Positions 26,340 through 34,710 of a DNA stretch of 64,000 nt are shown one piece after another. The position numbers and the translations under genes are program-made. The notes under the pieces were generated by a model. The model was not told the DNA's origin, searched no databases, and worked only from the letters and a program-made list of their open reading frames with translations. Every line of letters starts with the position of its first letter. Positions within the stretch are counted from its first letter, which is position 1. The DNA is taken from NCBI RefSeq assembly GCF_900108185.1, contig NZ_FNVA01000002.1:496001-560000 (forward strand), given 5' to 3'. Source of the stretch: Bryocella elongata. Lineage in GTDB: Bacteria > Acidobacteriota > Terriglobia > Terriglobales > Acidobacteriaceae.

Positions 26340-28828
26340 GTGTGTCGATGAGCACCGACGACCTCACCACAACCGCCGCGCGCTTTGTCGAGTTCGTTCA
26401 CCAGGGAACGCATGTGCGCGTCGGCTTCGTGCAGCCGAGCGTGGTGCGCATCACCTGCACGCAGCGCGAGGCGTGGCTCGAGAAACCGAGCCGCATCGTC
26501 GCGGCAAGGGAGTGGTGTTGGTGCGAACTCACGGAGAGCGGCGATGCTTATTTGCTTACCACCTCTGCGATGCGCCTGTTCATCGATCGCGAGTCGGGAG
26601 CGATGCGTTTTGAGCTAGCGGATGGGACGCCTCTGATGTATGAGCCCGCGGGTGCTCGTTCTCTCATCGAGAAACCTGTCTATCGCAACGTCTACGAATC
26701 GGATGCAGAGGTCGCATTCGCGCAAAGCGTTGATGGTACCCGCGCCATCGCGACGCCGAAGGAACAAAGGCTCGACCGGATGGCGTACGAGGCCACGCTC
26801 TCGTTGCAATTCGCCGAGGATGAGGCCATCTATGGTCTCGGTTCCCATGAAGAAGGCCACGGCAATCTTCGCGGCTGCACCCGCGATCTGTATCAGCAAA
26901 ACATGAAGGCCGTCGTGCCGATGCTGGTCTCGACGCGCGGCTATGGCATCCTGATGGACTGCGGTTCGCTGATGTTGTTTCGCGATGCTCCGCGAGGTGC
27001 GGAGTGGTGGTGCGACGTCGTGGACGAGCTCGACTACTACGTCCTCGGTGGTGGCAGCTTCGACGGTGTGACCCGTGCTTACTTCGATCTGACCGGGCCA
27101 GCGCCCATGCTGCCAAAGTGGTCGCTGGGTTATGTGCAGTCGAAGGAGCGCTACGTAACCGGTGCGGAGATGCTCGAGGTCGTGCGGGAGTATCGGCGTC
27201 GCTCGATTCCGCTTGACTGCATCGTTCTCGATTGGAAGTCCTGGCCCAACGGCGGCGCCTGGGGACAGAAGTCGCTCGATCCTCTGCGCTTCCCCGACCC
27301 CGAAGGCCTATCGCGAGATCTGCATCAACTCGGTGTCCGTTGGATGGCCTCGATCTGGCCCATCATGACGGGTGGTTGTGAGAATCAGCGCGAGCTGCTG
27401 CAGCTTGGCGGCATGCTCGGTAACCAGTCCACGTATGACGCCTTCCATAGCGATGCACGCGGCAGCTATTGGCGGCAGGTTCAGCGCGGACTTTTCGATC
27501 GCGGCGTCGATGCCTGGTGGTGCGACTGCACTGAGCCCTTCGAAGCCGATTGGGCGGGTGTGCAGAAGCCTGAACCCATAGAGCGCATGCGCATCAATAC
27601 TGAAGCCGCGAAGCTCTATCTCGACGCGGGCGAGCTCAATACCTACTCGCTGGAGCACTCGCGCGGCATCTACGAGGGCCAGCGCTCCGCGACGAATGCG
27701 AAGCGAGTGCTGAACCTTACTCGAAGCTCGTATGCCGGACAACATCGGTATGGCACGGTGACGTGGAATGGCGACATCTGCGCGCGCTGGGATGTTCTGC
27801 GTGCCTGCATTGCAGAGGGCTGTCACTTCACCGCCGCAGGCGAACCGTACTGGACCGTTGATATTGGTGGCTTCTTCGTGGGGGCAAACCCGGAGCTCTG
27901 GTTCTGGAAGGGAGATTACAACGCTGGTTGTCGTGGACTGACCTCGATGGACGCGCTGCAGCCTGACGCGAACGATACCGGTTGCACCGACCTTGGCTAC
28001 TGGGAACTCTACACGCGCTGGCTGCAGTATGCAGCGTTTCTCCCGATGTTTCGATCGCACGGAACGGATGCCCCACGCGAGATCTGGCGCTTTGGCGAAC
28101 AGGGCTCTCCGTTCTACGACACCATCGCTCGCTTTATTCGGCTCCGTTATGAGCTGATGCCTTATCTTTATTCGCTCATGGCCGCAGTCACGCGGGATGG
28201 CTCGATGATGATGCGGTGCCTCGGGCTGGAGTTTCCGCACGACGTGCGTGCTCATGCGGTAGACGATCAATTTCTCCTGGGGCATGAACTCCTCGTCTGC
28301 CCCGTGACGAAGCCGATGTACTTTGACGTTGCATCCGTTCCGATTGAAGGGGTGGAGCGATCGCGCGAGGTCTATCTTCCTGCAGGTGCGGATTGGTATG
28401 ACTTCTGGACTGAGCAGCACATTACTGGTGGTCAGAGACTGCCTGCGTCAGCGCCGCTTGAGTTACTTCCGGTCTATGTGCGTTCCGGTTCCATCCTCGT
28501 CACCACCGAAGCCATGCAATTTGTGGATGAGCGTCCCGAGGCTCCCTGGGAGATACGGGTTTACATAGGCGCCGACGCGCGTTTCACGCTCTATGAAGAT
28601 GCAGGCGATGGCTATGGCTACGAGCAGGGCGAATCCTCTGCAGTCGATCTCCTGTGGCTTGAGCGCGAGCGGCGCTTGAACATAGGCGCACGCTTGGGAA
28701 GCTTCCCTGGCATGGTCGCAGAGCGCACCATAGAGGTGGTCTTCATTGGGGCGAGAACGCGAAGGAAGAGGCGGTTCACCTATCGAGGTGAAGAAGTCCG
28801 CGTGGAGCTAGAAGAGGAATGCGCATGA
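26336..28828 (+). CDS. Glycoside hydrolase family 31 (alpha-glucosidase/alpha-xylosidase type)
   Basis: 830 residues. An N-terminal mutarotase-like beta-sandwich (about 15-240) precedes the catalytic barrel. The nucleophile is Asp397 in DAWWCDCTEPF and the acid/base candidate is Asp480 in TVTWNGDI. C-terminal beta domains follow, including ADWYDFWTE and LPVYVRSGSIL. No signal peptide is present, so the enzyme is cytoplasmic and would act on sugars brought in by the upstream symporter. GH31 covers alpha-glucosidase and alpha-xylosidase; the neighbours favour alpha-xylosidase, without proof. It overlaps both neighbouring genes by four bases. Confidence 0.9.
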   Translation: MSVSMSTDDLTTTAARFVEFVHQGTHVRVGFVQPSVVRITCTQREAWLEKPSRIVAAREWCWCELTESGDAYLLTTSAMRLFIDRESGAMRFELADGTPLMYEPAGARSLIEKPVYRNVYESDAEVAFAQSVDGTRAIATPKEQRLDRMAYEATLSLQFAEDEAIYGLGSHEEGHGNLRGCTRDLYQQNMKAVVPMLVSTRGYGILMDCGSLMLFRDAPRGAEWWCDVVDELDYYVLGGGSFDGVTRAYFDLTGPAPMLPKWSLGYVQSKERYVTGAEMLEVVREYRRRSIPLDCIVLDWKSWPNGGAWGQKSLDPLRFPDPEGLSRDLHQLGVRWMASIWPIMTGGCENQRELLQLGGMLGNQSTYDAFHSDARGSYWRQVQRGLFDRGVDAWWCDCTEPFEADWAGVQKPEPIERMRINTEAAKLYLDAGELNTYSLEHSRGIYEGQRSATNAKRVLNLTRSSYAGQHRYGTVTWNGDICARWDVLRACIAEGCHFTAAGEPYWTVDIGGFFVGANPELWFWKGDYNAGCRGLTSMDALQPDANDTGCTDLGYWELYTRWLQYAAFLPMFRSHGTDAPREIWRFGEQGSPFYDTIARFIRLRYELMPYLYSLMAAVTRDGSMMMRCLGLEFPHDVRAHAVDDQFLLGHELLVCPVTKPMYFDVASVPIEGVERSREVYLPAGADWYDFWTEQHITGGQRLPASAPLELLPVYVRSGSILVTTEAMQFVDERPEAPWEIRVYIGADARFTLYEDAGDGYGYEQGESSAVDLLWLERERRLNIGARLGSFPGMVAERTIEVVFIGARTRRKRRFTYRGEEVRVELEEECA

Positions 28829-30846
28829 ACAGAGCGATGTGGATCTCCGCGACGATGGCGCTCGCGCTCACTGTCAGCGGGTTCGCAGAAGATACACCCT
28901 TGATCAAGCCCCGGCGTTTCAAGGAAGGCATCGTCTTCGCCATCTCGCCTCAAGGCGACGATGCTTCGGATGGATCTCCTGCGCATCCCTTCCGCACCAT
29001 CGAACGCGCACAGGCTGCGGTCCGGAAGGTGAATGCTGCGAACGATGTGACGGTGAAGCTTGCCGATGGCCTATATCGAATCGACAGGTCAATCGTCTTT
29101 CGCGCCGAAGACGGTGGCCGCAACGAACATCATGTGGCTTGGGAGGCGATGGACGGTGCGAAGCCACAGATCTCTGGTGCAGTGCGCATCGAAGGCTGGA
29201 AGATCTTCGATCGCTCGAAAGGCATCTACGTTGCGGACGTGCCGGCGGGGGTTGACACTCGCCAGCTGTGGATTGACGGCAGGTTGGCGCACGTGGGACG
29301 TGTCGAGGTCCCGCGCAAGGCGGTCGAGTTCTCGGAACGGGGCTTGTTCGTCAAGGACCCTGCGTTCGCGTATCTCACGAAGGTCGCGCATCCGGAACGC
29401 ATGGAGCTGCACGCGACGGGCTTCTTCACGGAACGCATCTCGCCGGTCGCGCGTGTTGACGGTGCTTCGCTGCTGATGAAGCAGCCCGCATGGGACAACA
29501 ACCTGTGGGGTTATGACACGGTGGAGAAGCCCTTTCATCCAGAGCTCTCACATCTCTATCTCGCAAATGCGCTCGAGTTCGTCAGCGAGCCGGGTGACTG
29601 GTACCTTGACCCGGCAAAGCACAAGCTCTACGTGAAATTCCCGAGTGGTGCGGATCCTCAGGCGATGGACGTTGAGCTGCCGCGCCTAACGGTGCTCCTT
29701 GCGGTCACCGGGACCCTCGACGCTCCGGTCGATGAATTGAGCTTTCGCGGCATCACCTTCGAGCACACGACGTGGCTTGGGCCTTCGGGGGATGAAGGCT
29801 ACGCCAGCCAGCAGAGTGGTTCGTTCGTCACCGGTCATGCGGATACGTTTCCGGCCGACGTGGTGAAGTCCTGTCCTCAGGGATGCACGCAGTTCGAGCG
29901 CACCCGCAGTGAGTGGAGCCAGATGCCCGCGTCGATCCAGGTCGCTGCTGCGGAGCGCATCACGTTCGACCATGACACCTTTGCTCACCTCGGCCAGTAT
30001 GCGTTGGGCATCGGTAACGATGCCGACGCTGTCGTCGGCGGTGTCGGTCTCGCCACGGGCGATGTGCAGGTGTTGCGCTGCGAGTTCTTCGACGATGCCG
30101 GAGGCGCGGTGCTTGCCGGTGGCGTGCAGCATGACGCGCACCATCCTCGCGATCCACGAATGACAAACCGTGCGCTCGTCATCGCGAACAACGCGATCCA
30201 TGATGTGAGTAAGGACTACGAGGACAATGCCGCCATCCTCAGCACCTATGTTGAAGGCGCAGCCATCGTGCACAACGAGATCTCAGCGGTACCCTACGAT
30301 GCGATCGACATTGGCTATGGTTGGGGCATCAACGATCCGGGCGGGAATGCGAATTACCGTTATCGGATGCATGGCTACGACTACCCCCAGAACGTCGTCT
30401 ATTCCACACCCACGACCCATCATGATGTCGTCGTCGCCAGCAATCGCATTCACGATGCGAAGCGGCTCTTTCAGGATGGAGGTGCGATCTACAACCTTTC
30501 TGCAAGCGCCGGGACATTGATTACGGAGAACTACATCTACGACAACCACGGTCAGATTGGCCTGTATCTCGATGAGGGATCGCATGGCATCACGGTACGT
30601 CGCAACGTCGTCGATGATCCGAAGTCGGAGTGGCTCAACGTCAACACGGTGAAGGCGTTCTACCCGCTGCGCGTCTCAACCGACAACACTGCCCTGGGCA
30701 ACTGGCACAACGGCACGAAGGTCGGTGGCATGTGGACCAACTACCAGAACGATCTCATCCTCGACGATCATCTCGTGATGGGCGGGCAATGGCCGGCCGA
30801 GGCGCAGGATGTGATGAAGGCTTCCGGCATCGAAGCTGAGCACTGA
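28825..30846 (+). CDS. Secreted right-handed parallel beta-helix enzyme (GH141-like)
   Basis: 673 residues from ATG 28825, six bases after AGAGGA and overlapping the GH31 stop (ATGA). A signal peptide ends about residue 21 (VSGFAED). The wording SPQGDDASDGSPAHPFRTIERAQAAVRK is the common start of large bacterial beta-helix proteins of the pectate-lyase superfamily. Later repeats (VIANNAIHDVSKDYEDNAAI; VASNRIHDAKRLFQDGGAIY; ITENYIYDNHGQIGLY) form the helix rungs. Among CAZymes this best recalls GH141 (fucosidase/xylanase). Activity is inferred. It is the last gene of the transporter operon. Confidence 0.75.
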   Translation: MNRAMWISATMALALTVSGFAEDTPLIKPRRFKEGIVFAISPQGDDASDGSPAHPFRTIERAQAAVRKVNAANDVTVKLADGLYRIDRSIVFRAEDGGRNEHHVAWEAMDGAKPQISGAVRIEGWKIFDRSKGIYVADVPAGVDTRQLWIDGRLAHVGRVEVPRKAVEFSERGLFVKDPAFAYLTKVAHPERMELHATGFFTERISPVARVDGASLLMKQPAWDNNLWGYDTVEKPFHPELSHLYLANALEFVSEPGDWYLDPAKHKLYVKFPSGADPQAMDVELPRLTVLLAVTGTLDAPVDELSFRGITFEHTTWLGPSGDEGYASQQSGSFVTGHADTFPADVVKSCPQGCTQFERTRSEWSQMPASIQVAAAERITFDHDTFAHLGQYALGIGNDADAVVGGVGLATGDVQVLRCEFFDDAGGAVLAGGVQHDAHHPRDPRMTNRALVIANNAIHDVSKDYEDNAAILSTYVEGAAIVHNEISAVPYDAIDIGYGWGINDPGGNANYRYRMHGYDYPQNVVYSTPTTHHDVVVASNRIHDAKRLFQDGGAIYNLSASAGTLITENYIYDNHGQIGLYLDEGSHGITVRRNVVDDPKSEWLNVNTVKAFYPLRVSTDNTALGNWHNGTKVGGMWTNYQNDLILDDHLVMGGQWPAEAQDVMKASGIEAEH

Positions 30847-30890
30847 GGCGTGCGCTTCAGGTTGTGATTTGTCCTCGGCCTTACCTGCGG

Positions 30891-31310
30891 TCACTCCTTC
30901 GGCGCGCCGTCCTGCCAACCGCCGGGAGTCTTGTGCTTCTCGATCGCTTCCATGGATCGTGTGCGAGCGTGATTGACCTGTTCTTCGCACTGCTGCGTCG
31001 AGTCCCCTCCGCGTGCCGTGATGTGGCAGGCAGAGATGGCGAAGATCATGTCGTTGAGGGCCTGCGAAACGTCAGTCTCGCGCTGGTCCTCCGCCATCGA
31101 CTTCAAGCGATCGTATGCGGTGCGCACCTGCTGCATCTGCGCACTGAACTCCGTGTCGTCGGCATGGATCTGGACCGTGTCGGCAGTATCGATCACGTCC
31201 TCGGCCGCGGAGGCGAAGCTGTTGCGCAGCGGCCCCCGATGAAACGGCACATTGGTTTGTGGAACGATGGAGAGAGCGGCGGCCAGAAGAAGCAGGGGAG
31301 TCGACGTCAT
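30891..31310 (-). CDS. Small secreted hypothetical protein
   Basis: 139 residues. A hydrophobic N terminus (TSTPLLLLAAALSIVPQ) looks like a signal peptide. The rest is mostly helical and charged, with two cysteines (ISACHITARGG and QQCEEQ) about 19 residues apart. AAAGGA stands six bases before the ATG, supporting translation. No family recognised. Convergent with the carbohydrate operon and divergent from the methyltransferase gene. Confidence 0.6.
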   Translation of the reverse strand: MTSTPLLLLAAALSIVPQTNVPFHRGPLRNSFASAAEDVIDTADTVQIHADDTEFSAQMQQVRTAYDRLKSMAEDQRETDVSQALNDMIFAISACHITARGGDSTQQCEEQVNHARTRSMEAIEKHKTPGGWQDGAPKE

Positions 31311-31498
31311 GAAACATCCTTTCGCGTCATCCAGCGGATGGAAGCAACGGAGAATTTGTGGAGAGCAGGCCCAATCGTTGAGATGCGGTGGAGACGGCCC
31401 AGGTTGAAGCGTGCGTCCCGCAAGATTTCTCTCAAACGTGCATCTCTCGATGTATAACAGCGGTACCGAACGTCATCCAGAGTGGAAGGAGCCAGCGC

Positions 31499-32332
31499 AT
31501 GGGAGCGTGGAAGAGCCTGCGGCGTGCGCAGGTGCGTCACACAGCCCGGCTGCTGCTCGCGGCGCAGAAGCGCTTGCCGGGAGTGAGGCCGTTGCTGGCC
31601 TGGGCAGGCGGCAACCGCTTCCTGGATGAGGCTCTTGTCGGGTACCGAAGGGCTTTCTATACCCGGGCAGCCGCCGAATCGCGCGTGCGCAGGGAAGGTT
31701 CCATCGGGCACCAGGATCCTCGCGCGATTGCACTGCACCGCAGCTTCGAAGAGACACCTCGACCCAGCGATCACGACGCCATGCAGCAGCTAGGCTCGGT
31801 GCTTCCGCAGGTGAAGCGGATCGTTGATGTGGGCGGTAGCGTTGGAAACATCTACTACCTGTACTCGAAGCATCTTGCATTTCCTCCCGGGCTCGAATGG
31901 GTAGTCTGCGAGCTCGGTGAATCCGTCAAGCATGGCAGAATGCTGGCCGCAGAGCGTGGCGCAGCGAATCTACGCTTTGAGCACAGCCTCGATCGCTGTG
32001 GGCCGGCCGACCTGGCGCTGTTCTCCGGATCGTTGCACTACTTCGACGAGCCGTTGCCGCGATTCCTGGCGCAGCTCGGGAGTCTGCCGAAGTATGTGCT
32101 GGTGAATCGCTCGCCGATGGCAGAGGTGGAGCCGCTGTTTGCGGTGCAGGATGCCGGCGATTGGTTCACGGCGGCCAAGGTCCTGCAGCGCGGAACTCTC
32201 CTCAAGGAGATGTCGGACGCCGGCTATTCACTGGCAGCGGAGTGGAAATGCCCCGAACTCAACGTACGCTTCCCATTGCACCCGGAGCATTCAGCGGAGC
32301 ACTACAGCGGGCTGTTCTTCGTGCATGACTAG
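31499..32332 (+). CDS. Putative methyltransferase, TIGR04325-like
   Basis: 277 residues from ATG 31499, with AAGGAG eight bases upstream; the frame is open further back without a good start. The SAM-binding motif is VDVGGSVGNIYY at 109-120 and the region after it (FSGSLHYFDEPLPRFLAQL; YVLVNRSPMAE) matches the TIGR04325 group, often found in polysaccharide or surface-glycan clusters. Here no glycan assembly genes are adjacent, so the role is open. Confidence 0.7.
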   Translation: MGAWKSLRRAQVRHTARLLLAAQKRLPGVRPLLAWAGGNRFLDEALVGYRRAFYTRAAAESRVRREGSIGHQDPRAIALHRSFEETPRPSDHDAMQQLGSVLPQVKRIVDVGGSVGNIYYLYSKHLAFPPGLEWVVCELGESVKHGRMLAAERGAANLRFEHSLDRCGPADLALFSGSLHYFDEPLPRFLAQLGSLPKYVLVNRSPMAEVEPLFAVQDAGDWFTAAKVLQRGTLLKEMSDAGYSLAAEWKCPELNVRFPLHPEHSAEHYSGLFFVHD

Positions 32333-32342
32333 GCTTGCCCTG

Positions 32343-32370
32343 CCAGTTCGCGGCTTTCGCTGCGAACTGG
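32343..32370. terminator. Hairpin between convergent genes
   Basis: Arms CCAGTTCGC and GCGAACTGG pair perfectly over nine bases around a ten-base loop. It fills the gap between the stops of the plus-strand methyltransferase and the minus-strand 72-residue protein, as expected of a bidirectional terminator. No T-run follows on either side. Confidence 0.45.
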
Positions 32371-32589
32371 TTAGGTCGCCTTGCGCTGGAATGCGGTCTT
32401 ACGGGCTACGTTGGACTTTGCCTGGAATCCGCCGCCCGTAGCGGGGGTTGCACCGGGCTTTGCGCCGGAGGCCTTATCAGCCGCAGCGAGCTTTTCACGC
32501 AGTGCCTGCAGCTTCTGTTCCTTCGGGCTAAGTCCGGTGGTGCGCTTGGGCGCCGGGGTGGAGTTTGTGGGAATATCGGTCTTCGCCAT
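32371..32589 (-). CDS. Small basic hypothetical protein, 72 residues
   Basis: From ATG 32589 the product starts MAKTDIPTNSTPAPKRTTGL and has a charged helical centre (SPKEQKLQALREKLAAAD), then a Gly/Pro/Ala linker and a basic end (NVARKTAFQRKAT). It looks disordered apart from the helix. Upstream in-frame codons (to 32649) give a less plausible extension. No family recognised, and no clear ribosome site. Confidence 0.5.
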   Translation of the reverse strand: MAKTDIPTNSTPAPKRTTGLSPKEQKLQALREKLAAADKASGAKPGATPATGGGFQAKSNVARKTAFQRKAT

Positions 32590-32659
32590 GAAGCCGATTG
32601 TCGCATGTCCAGTGCCCCGCAGGCCAACCTTCGGCGGCCCGCAGGGCACGCAGAGCGGG

Positions 32660-33046
32660 TTACTTCGCTGGTTTCAGCAGGACGCGAAGCGGCGCCAGGG
32701 GACCGAGTGGCATGAGCGTGAAGCTCATCAGGTGGGCCTGTCCGAGCGGGAGCTTCTCCAGCAGCGCATGCGCCTCTTCCACCGAGGTCACATTCATCAG
32801 GAACACGACGCCCTTGCCATCCTGGCGAAACCACCACTGGTCGATCTTTCCATCAAGGTAGAGCTGCACGGTGTCGGGAACCTCGTGCGGCATGATCGTG
32901 GCGCGCTCTTCCGGCGTCAGCGGGTGCGTGATTTCGCCGATTGCGAGCACCTTGGTGGTGGGGACGGGCCCTGGGCCTGGGCCTTGCGTAAGGCCGACCG
33001 CGCAGAGGGAGAACAGAAGGAACAGGAGCAGAGACGAACGTCGCAT
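32660..33046 (-). CDS. Secreted small protein, possible dimeric alpha/beta-barrel (muconolactone-isomerase-like)
   Basis: 128 residues from ATG 33046, four bases after GGAGG. A signal peptide (RRSSLLLFLLFSLCAVGLTQG) is followed by a Gly/Pro linker and a compact domain with VVFLMNVTSVEEAHALLEKL and HLMSFTLMPLGPL. The strand-helix-strand pattern resembles the ferredoxin-like fold of YciI or muconolactone isomerase proteins. Export of such a domain is unusual. The function is unknown. Confidence 0.55.
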   Translation of the reverse strand: MRRSSLLLFLLFSLCAVGLTQGPGPGPVPTTKVLAIGEITHPLTPEERATIMPHEVPDTVQLYLDGKIDQWWFRQDGKGVVFLMNVTSVEEAHALLEKLPLGQAHLMSFTLMPLGPLAPLRVLLKPAK

Positions 33047-33131
33047 GACACCTCCATCGCTCCACAAAGCGGAGCGGAACCAATGCAGAATGCTCGCAGT
33101 TTATCCGCGAGCTGATGGTCTGTCAGTAGAA

Positions 33132-33151
33132 AAGGGACCGATTGGTCTCTT
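33132..33151 (-). terminator. Hairpin terminator after the BtuF-like gene
   Basis: An eight-base stem (AAGGGACC / GGTCTCTT, with one G-U pair when transcribed) closes on the loop GATT. It lies about 22 bases after the stop of the minus-strand binding-protein gene and is followed on that strand by TTTTCT. On the plus strand it is followed by six T residues, so it may work in both directions. Confidence 0.65.
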
Positions 33152-33157
33152 TTTTGA

Positions 33158-33168
33158 GGGGGGGGGGG
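33158..33168. repeat. Homopolymer of eleven G
   Basis: Eleven consecutive G residues lie between the terminator and the stop codon of the BtuF-like gene. The length is exceptional even for this base composition. It is outside the coding sequence, so slippage would not change the protein. Confidence 0.95.
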
Positions 33169-33173
33169 ATTCG

Positions 33174-33980
33174 TCAGCGCACCGCAAGCTGGATCAGCCG
33201 CTCAGGTCTGACTACCCGATCGGGATGCAGCGTTGCGCTGATGCAGGCAAGCCCCTTGGTCAGCGATGGTATCGCGGGGGTGTTCAGGTACTCGTCCGGG
33301 ATGCAATAGACGCGGCGCTCCTGCACAGCACGGAGACCCTGCCAACCGCGCTGCTCGATCACCCGCTCCAGCGGAACGCGGTCGCCCGCGCCACACCAGG
33401 CGAACAGCAGCACGTCGGGATCGCTGTCCTCAACTTCCTGCGTGGTCGTCTGCGCGCCCGGCGCGCCGACAAATTTTCCGTGTGCCGCTTCGATCAGCTC
33501 TGCTACCCAGCCTTGAGAACGGATGAGCGGCTTGCCCCATTCTTCGCAGTAGACGCGTGGCCCCGGAGCTTCACCGAGAGCCGCGGCTGCGCTCTCGTTT
33601 GACGATTGAAGCAGCACGCGAAAGCCCGCAACAAGGCATTCCGCCGCGTCGTGACGGTCGACCTGTGCGCCCATAAGTCGCGTGTCGGCGAAGATATCCT
33701 CAAGCGTCTTTGGCGCGAGTGCCAGCACGGGGAAGCCTGCTTTGAGGATCGCTGCCAGCGACTCAATACGGTAAGGAACGGAAGCGATGACCAGGTCGGG
33801 CTTCACGGCAGTAAGTTCATCGGTGTTGGTTGTCCAGGAGTCCTGCAGTAGAGGCAGTCCAAGCGTGGCAAGCTCCGGCAGGGCTTCGGCGCAGTACCTG
33901 GTATGAGCACACAGTTTGTTAACTGCGCCTAATGCGGCGAGCGTGACGGTGATGGACGGCTGCAGGCTTGCTATACGCAT
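33174..33980 (-). CDS. BtuF-like (cobalamin/metal chelate) substrate-binding domain protein
   Basis: 268 residues from ATG 33980 (GGAAG six bases upstream); two more ATG codons lie just before it. The protein starts directly on the fold with MRIASLQPSITVTLAALGA, and has the linker region PDLVIASVPYRIESL and DPDVLLFAWCGAGDR. This is the periplasmic-binding-protein class III fold of BtuF/FhuD, used for corrinoids and siderophores. There is no signal peptide and no ABC permease or ATPase nearby, so the protein may be a cytoplasmic orphan of the family with another role. Confidence 0.75.
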   Translation of the reverse strand: MRIASLQPSITVTLAALGAVNKLCAHTRYCAEALPELATLGLPLLQDSWTTNTDELTAVKPDLVIASVPYRIESLAAILKAGFPVLALAPKTLEDIFADTRLMGAQVDRHDAAECLVAGFRVLLQSSNESAAAALGEAPGPRVYCEEWGKPLIRSQGWVAELIEAAHGKFVGAPGAQTTTQEVEDSDPDVLLFAWCGAGDRVPLERVIEQRGWQGLRAVQERRVYCIPDEYLNTPAIPSLTKGLACISATLHPDRVVRPERLIQLAVR

Positions 33981-34034
33981 CATTTCTTCCATGTGGTCGT
34001 CAACGTTTGTGCTTCCTGAGTCCGCGGCGGGCAG

Positions 34035-34319
34035 TCATTCGACGGTCGTCAGCGCGCGGAGGACTTCCTGTGTAGAGAGACCCTCGATCCGAACAACCTT
34101 CGAGCGCGAAGTCTGGCCAGAGACGATCTCAATCCTGGCTCTAACGATGCCAAGTAGCGACGCGAGAAGGCGGATGAGTGCTTCGTTCGCCTTGCCATCG
34201 ACGGCAGGTGCGGCGATGGCAATCTTGAGTGCATCTCCATAGGCGCCGACCACGCCTTCGCGCTTCGCGCCTGGTTGAATGCGGAGCGAGAGAGTTGCGG
34301 AGGTGGGCAAGGGCTTCAT
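34035..34319 (-). CDS. DUF167 family protein (YggU-like)
   Basis: 94 residues. The family core is clear: LRIQPGAKREGVVGAYGDALKIAIAAP, DGKANEALIRLLASLLG and IEIVSGQTSRSKVVRIEG (each conserved in YggU proteins). Structure is known for homologues but function is not. It precedes the BtuF-like gene on the same strand by 54 bp. Confidence 0.92.
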   Translation of the reverse strand: MKPLPTSATLSLRIQPGAKREGVVGAYGDALKIAIAAPAVDGKANEALIRLLASLLGIVRARIEIVSGQTSRSKVVRIEGLSTQEVLRALTTVE

Positions 34320-34494
34320 GGCACTACAGCGAGTGTACGAATTCCAGTCTCAGAGCTGATACCGGCGGCTTACGACCGGCGCGGCGGGCAAATACAGCGT
34401 AGGCTGGTAACAGCCCGCCAGTCCTCTCGCCTTAAACCATCCAGGATGAGTTCCGGAACACACGCTGCATTCACCCTGTTCCACTGGAGCTCCC

Positions 34495-34710
34495 TTGCGT
34501 TCCGCTAAAATCCATAGTGCTCTTGCGACTGGCATCAACAAGTTTGAGATCTGCAGAATGACCGCGCGGGGCCTGCATGCGATGCATCGCCAGGGTACCC
34601 GAACGGAAGAGACGATCGACCGCGTCCTGGAGATGATCGGGCCGGGTTCGATGGTGCGCACTCCTCCCATGCTGCCGGTCGGGCGCCTCAAGGCTGTCAT
34701 TGCCAGATAA
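34495..34710 (+). CDS. Small hypothetical protein, 71 residues, TTG start
   Basis: The start is a TTG at 34495, five bases after TGGAG. The product begins RSAKIHSALATGINKFEICR and continues as a compact, mostly helical, charged sequence (GTRTEETIDRVLEMIGPG) with a basic end. The composition looks like a real protein rather than a shadow, and no overlapping minus-strand gene covers most of it; the last 14 bases overlap the convergent caspase-like gene. No family recognised with certainty. Confidence 0.55.
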   Translation: MRSAKIHSALATGINKFEICRMTARGLHAMHRQGTRTEETIDRVLEMIGPGSMVRTPPMLPVGRLKAVIAR

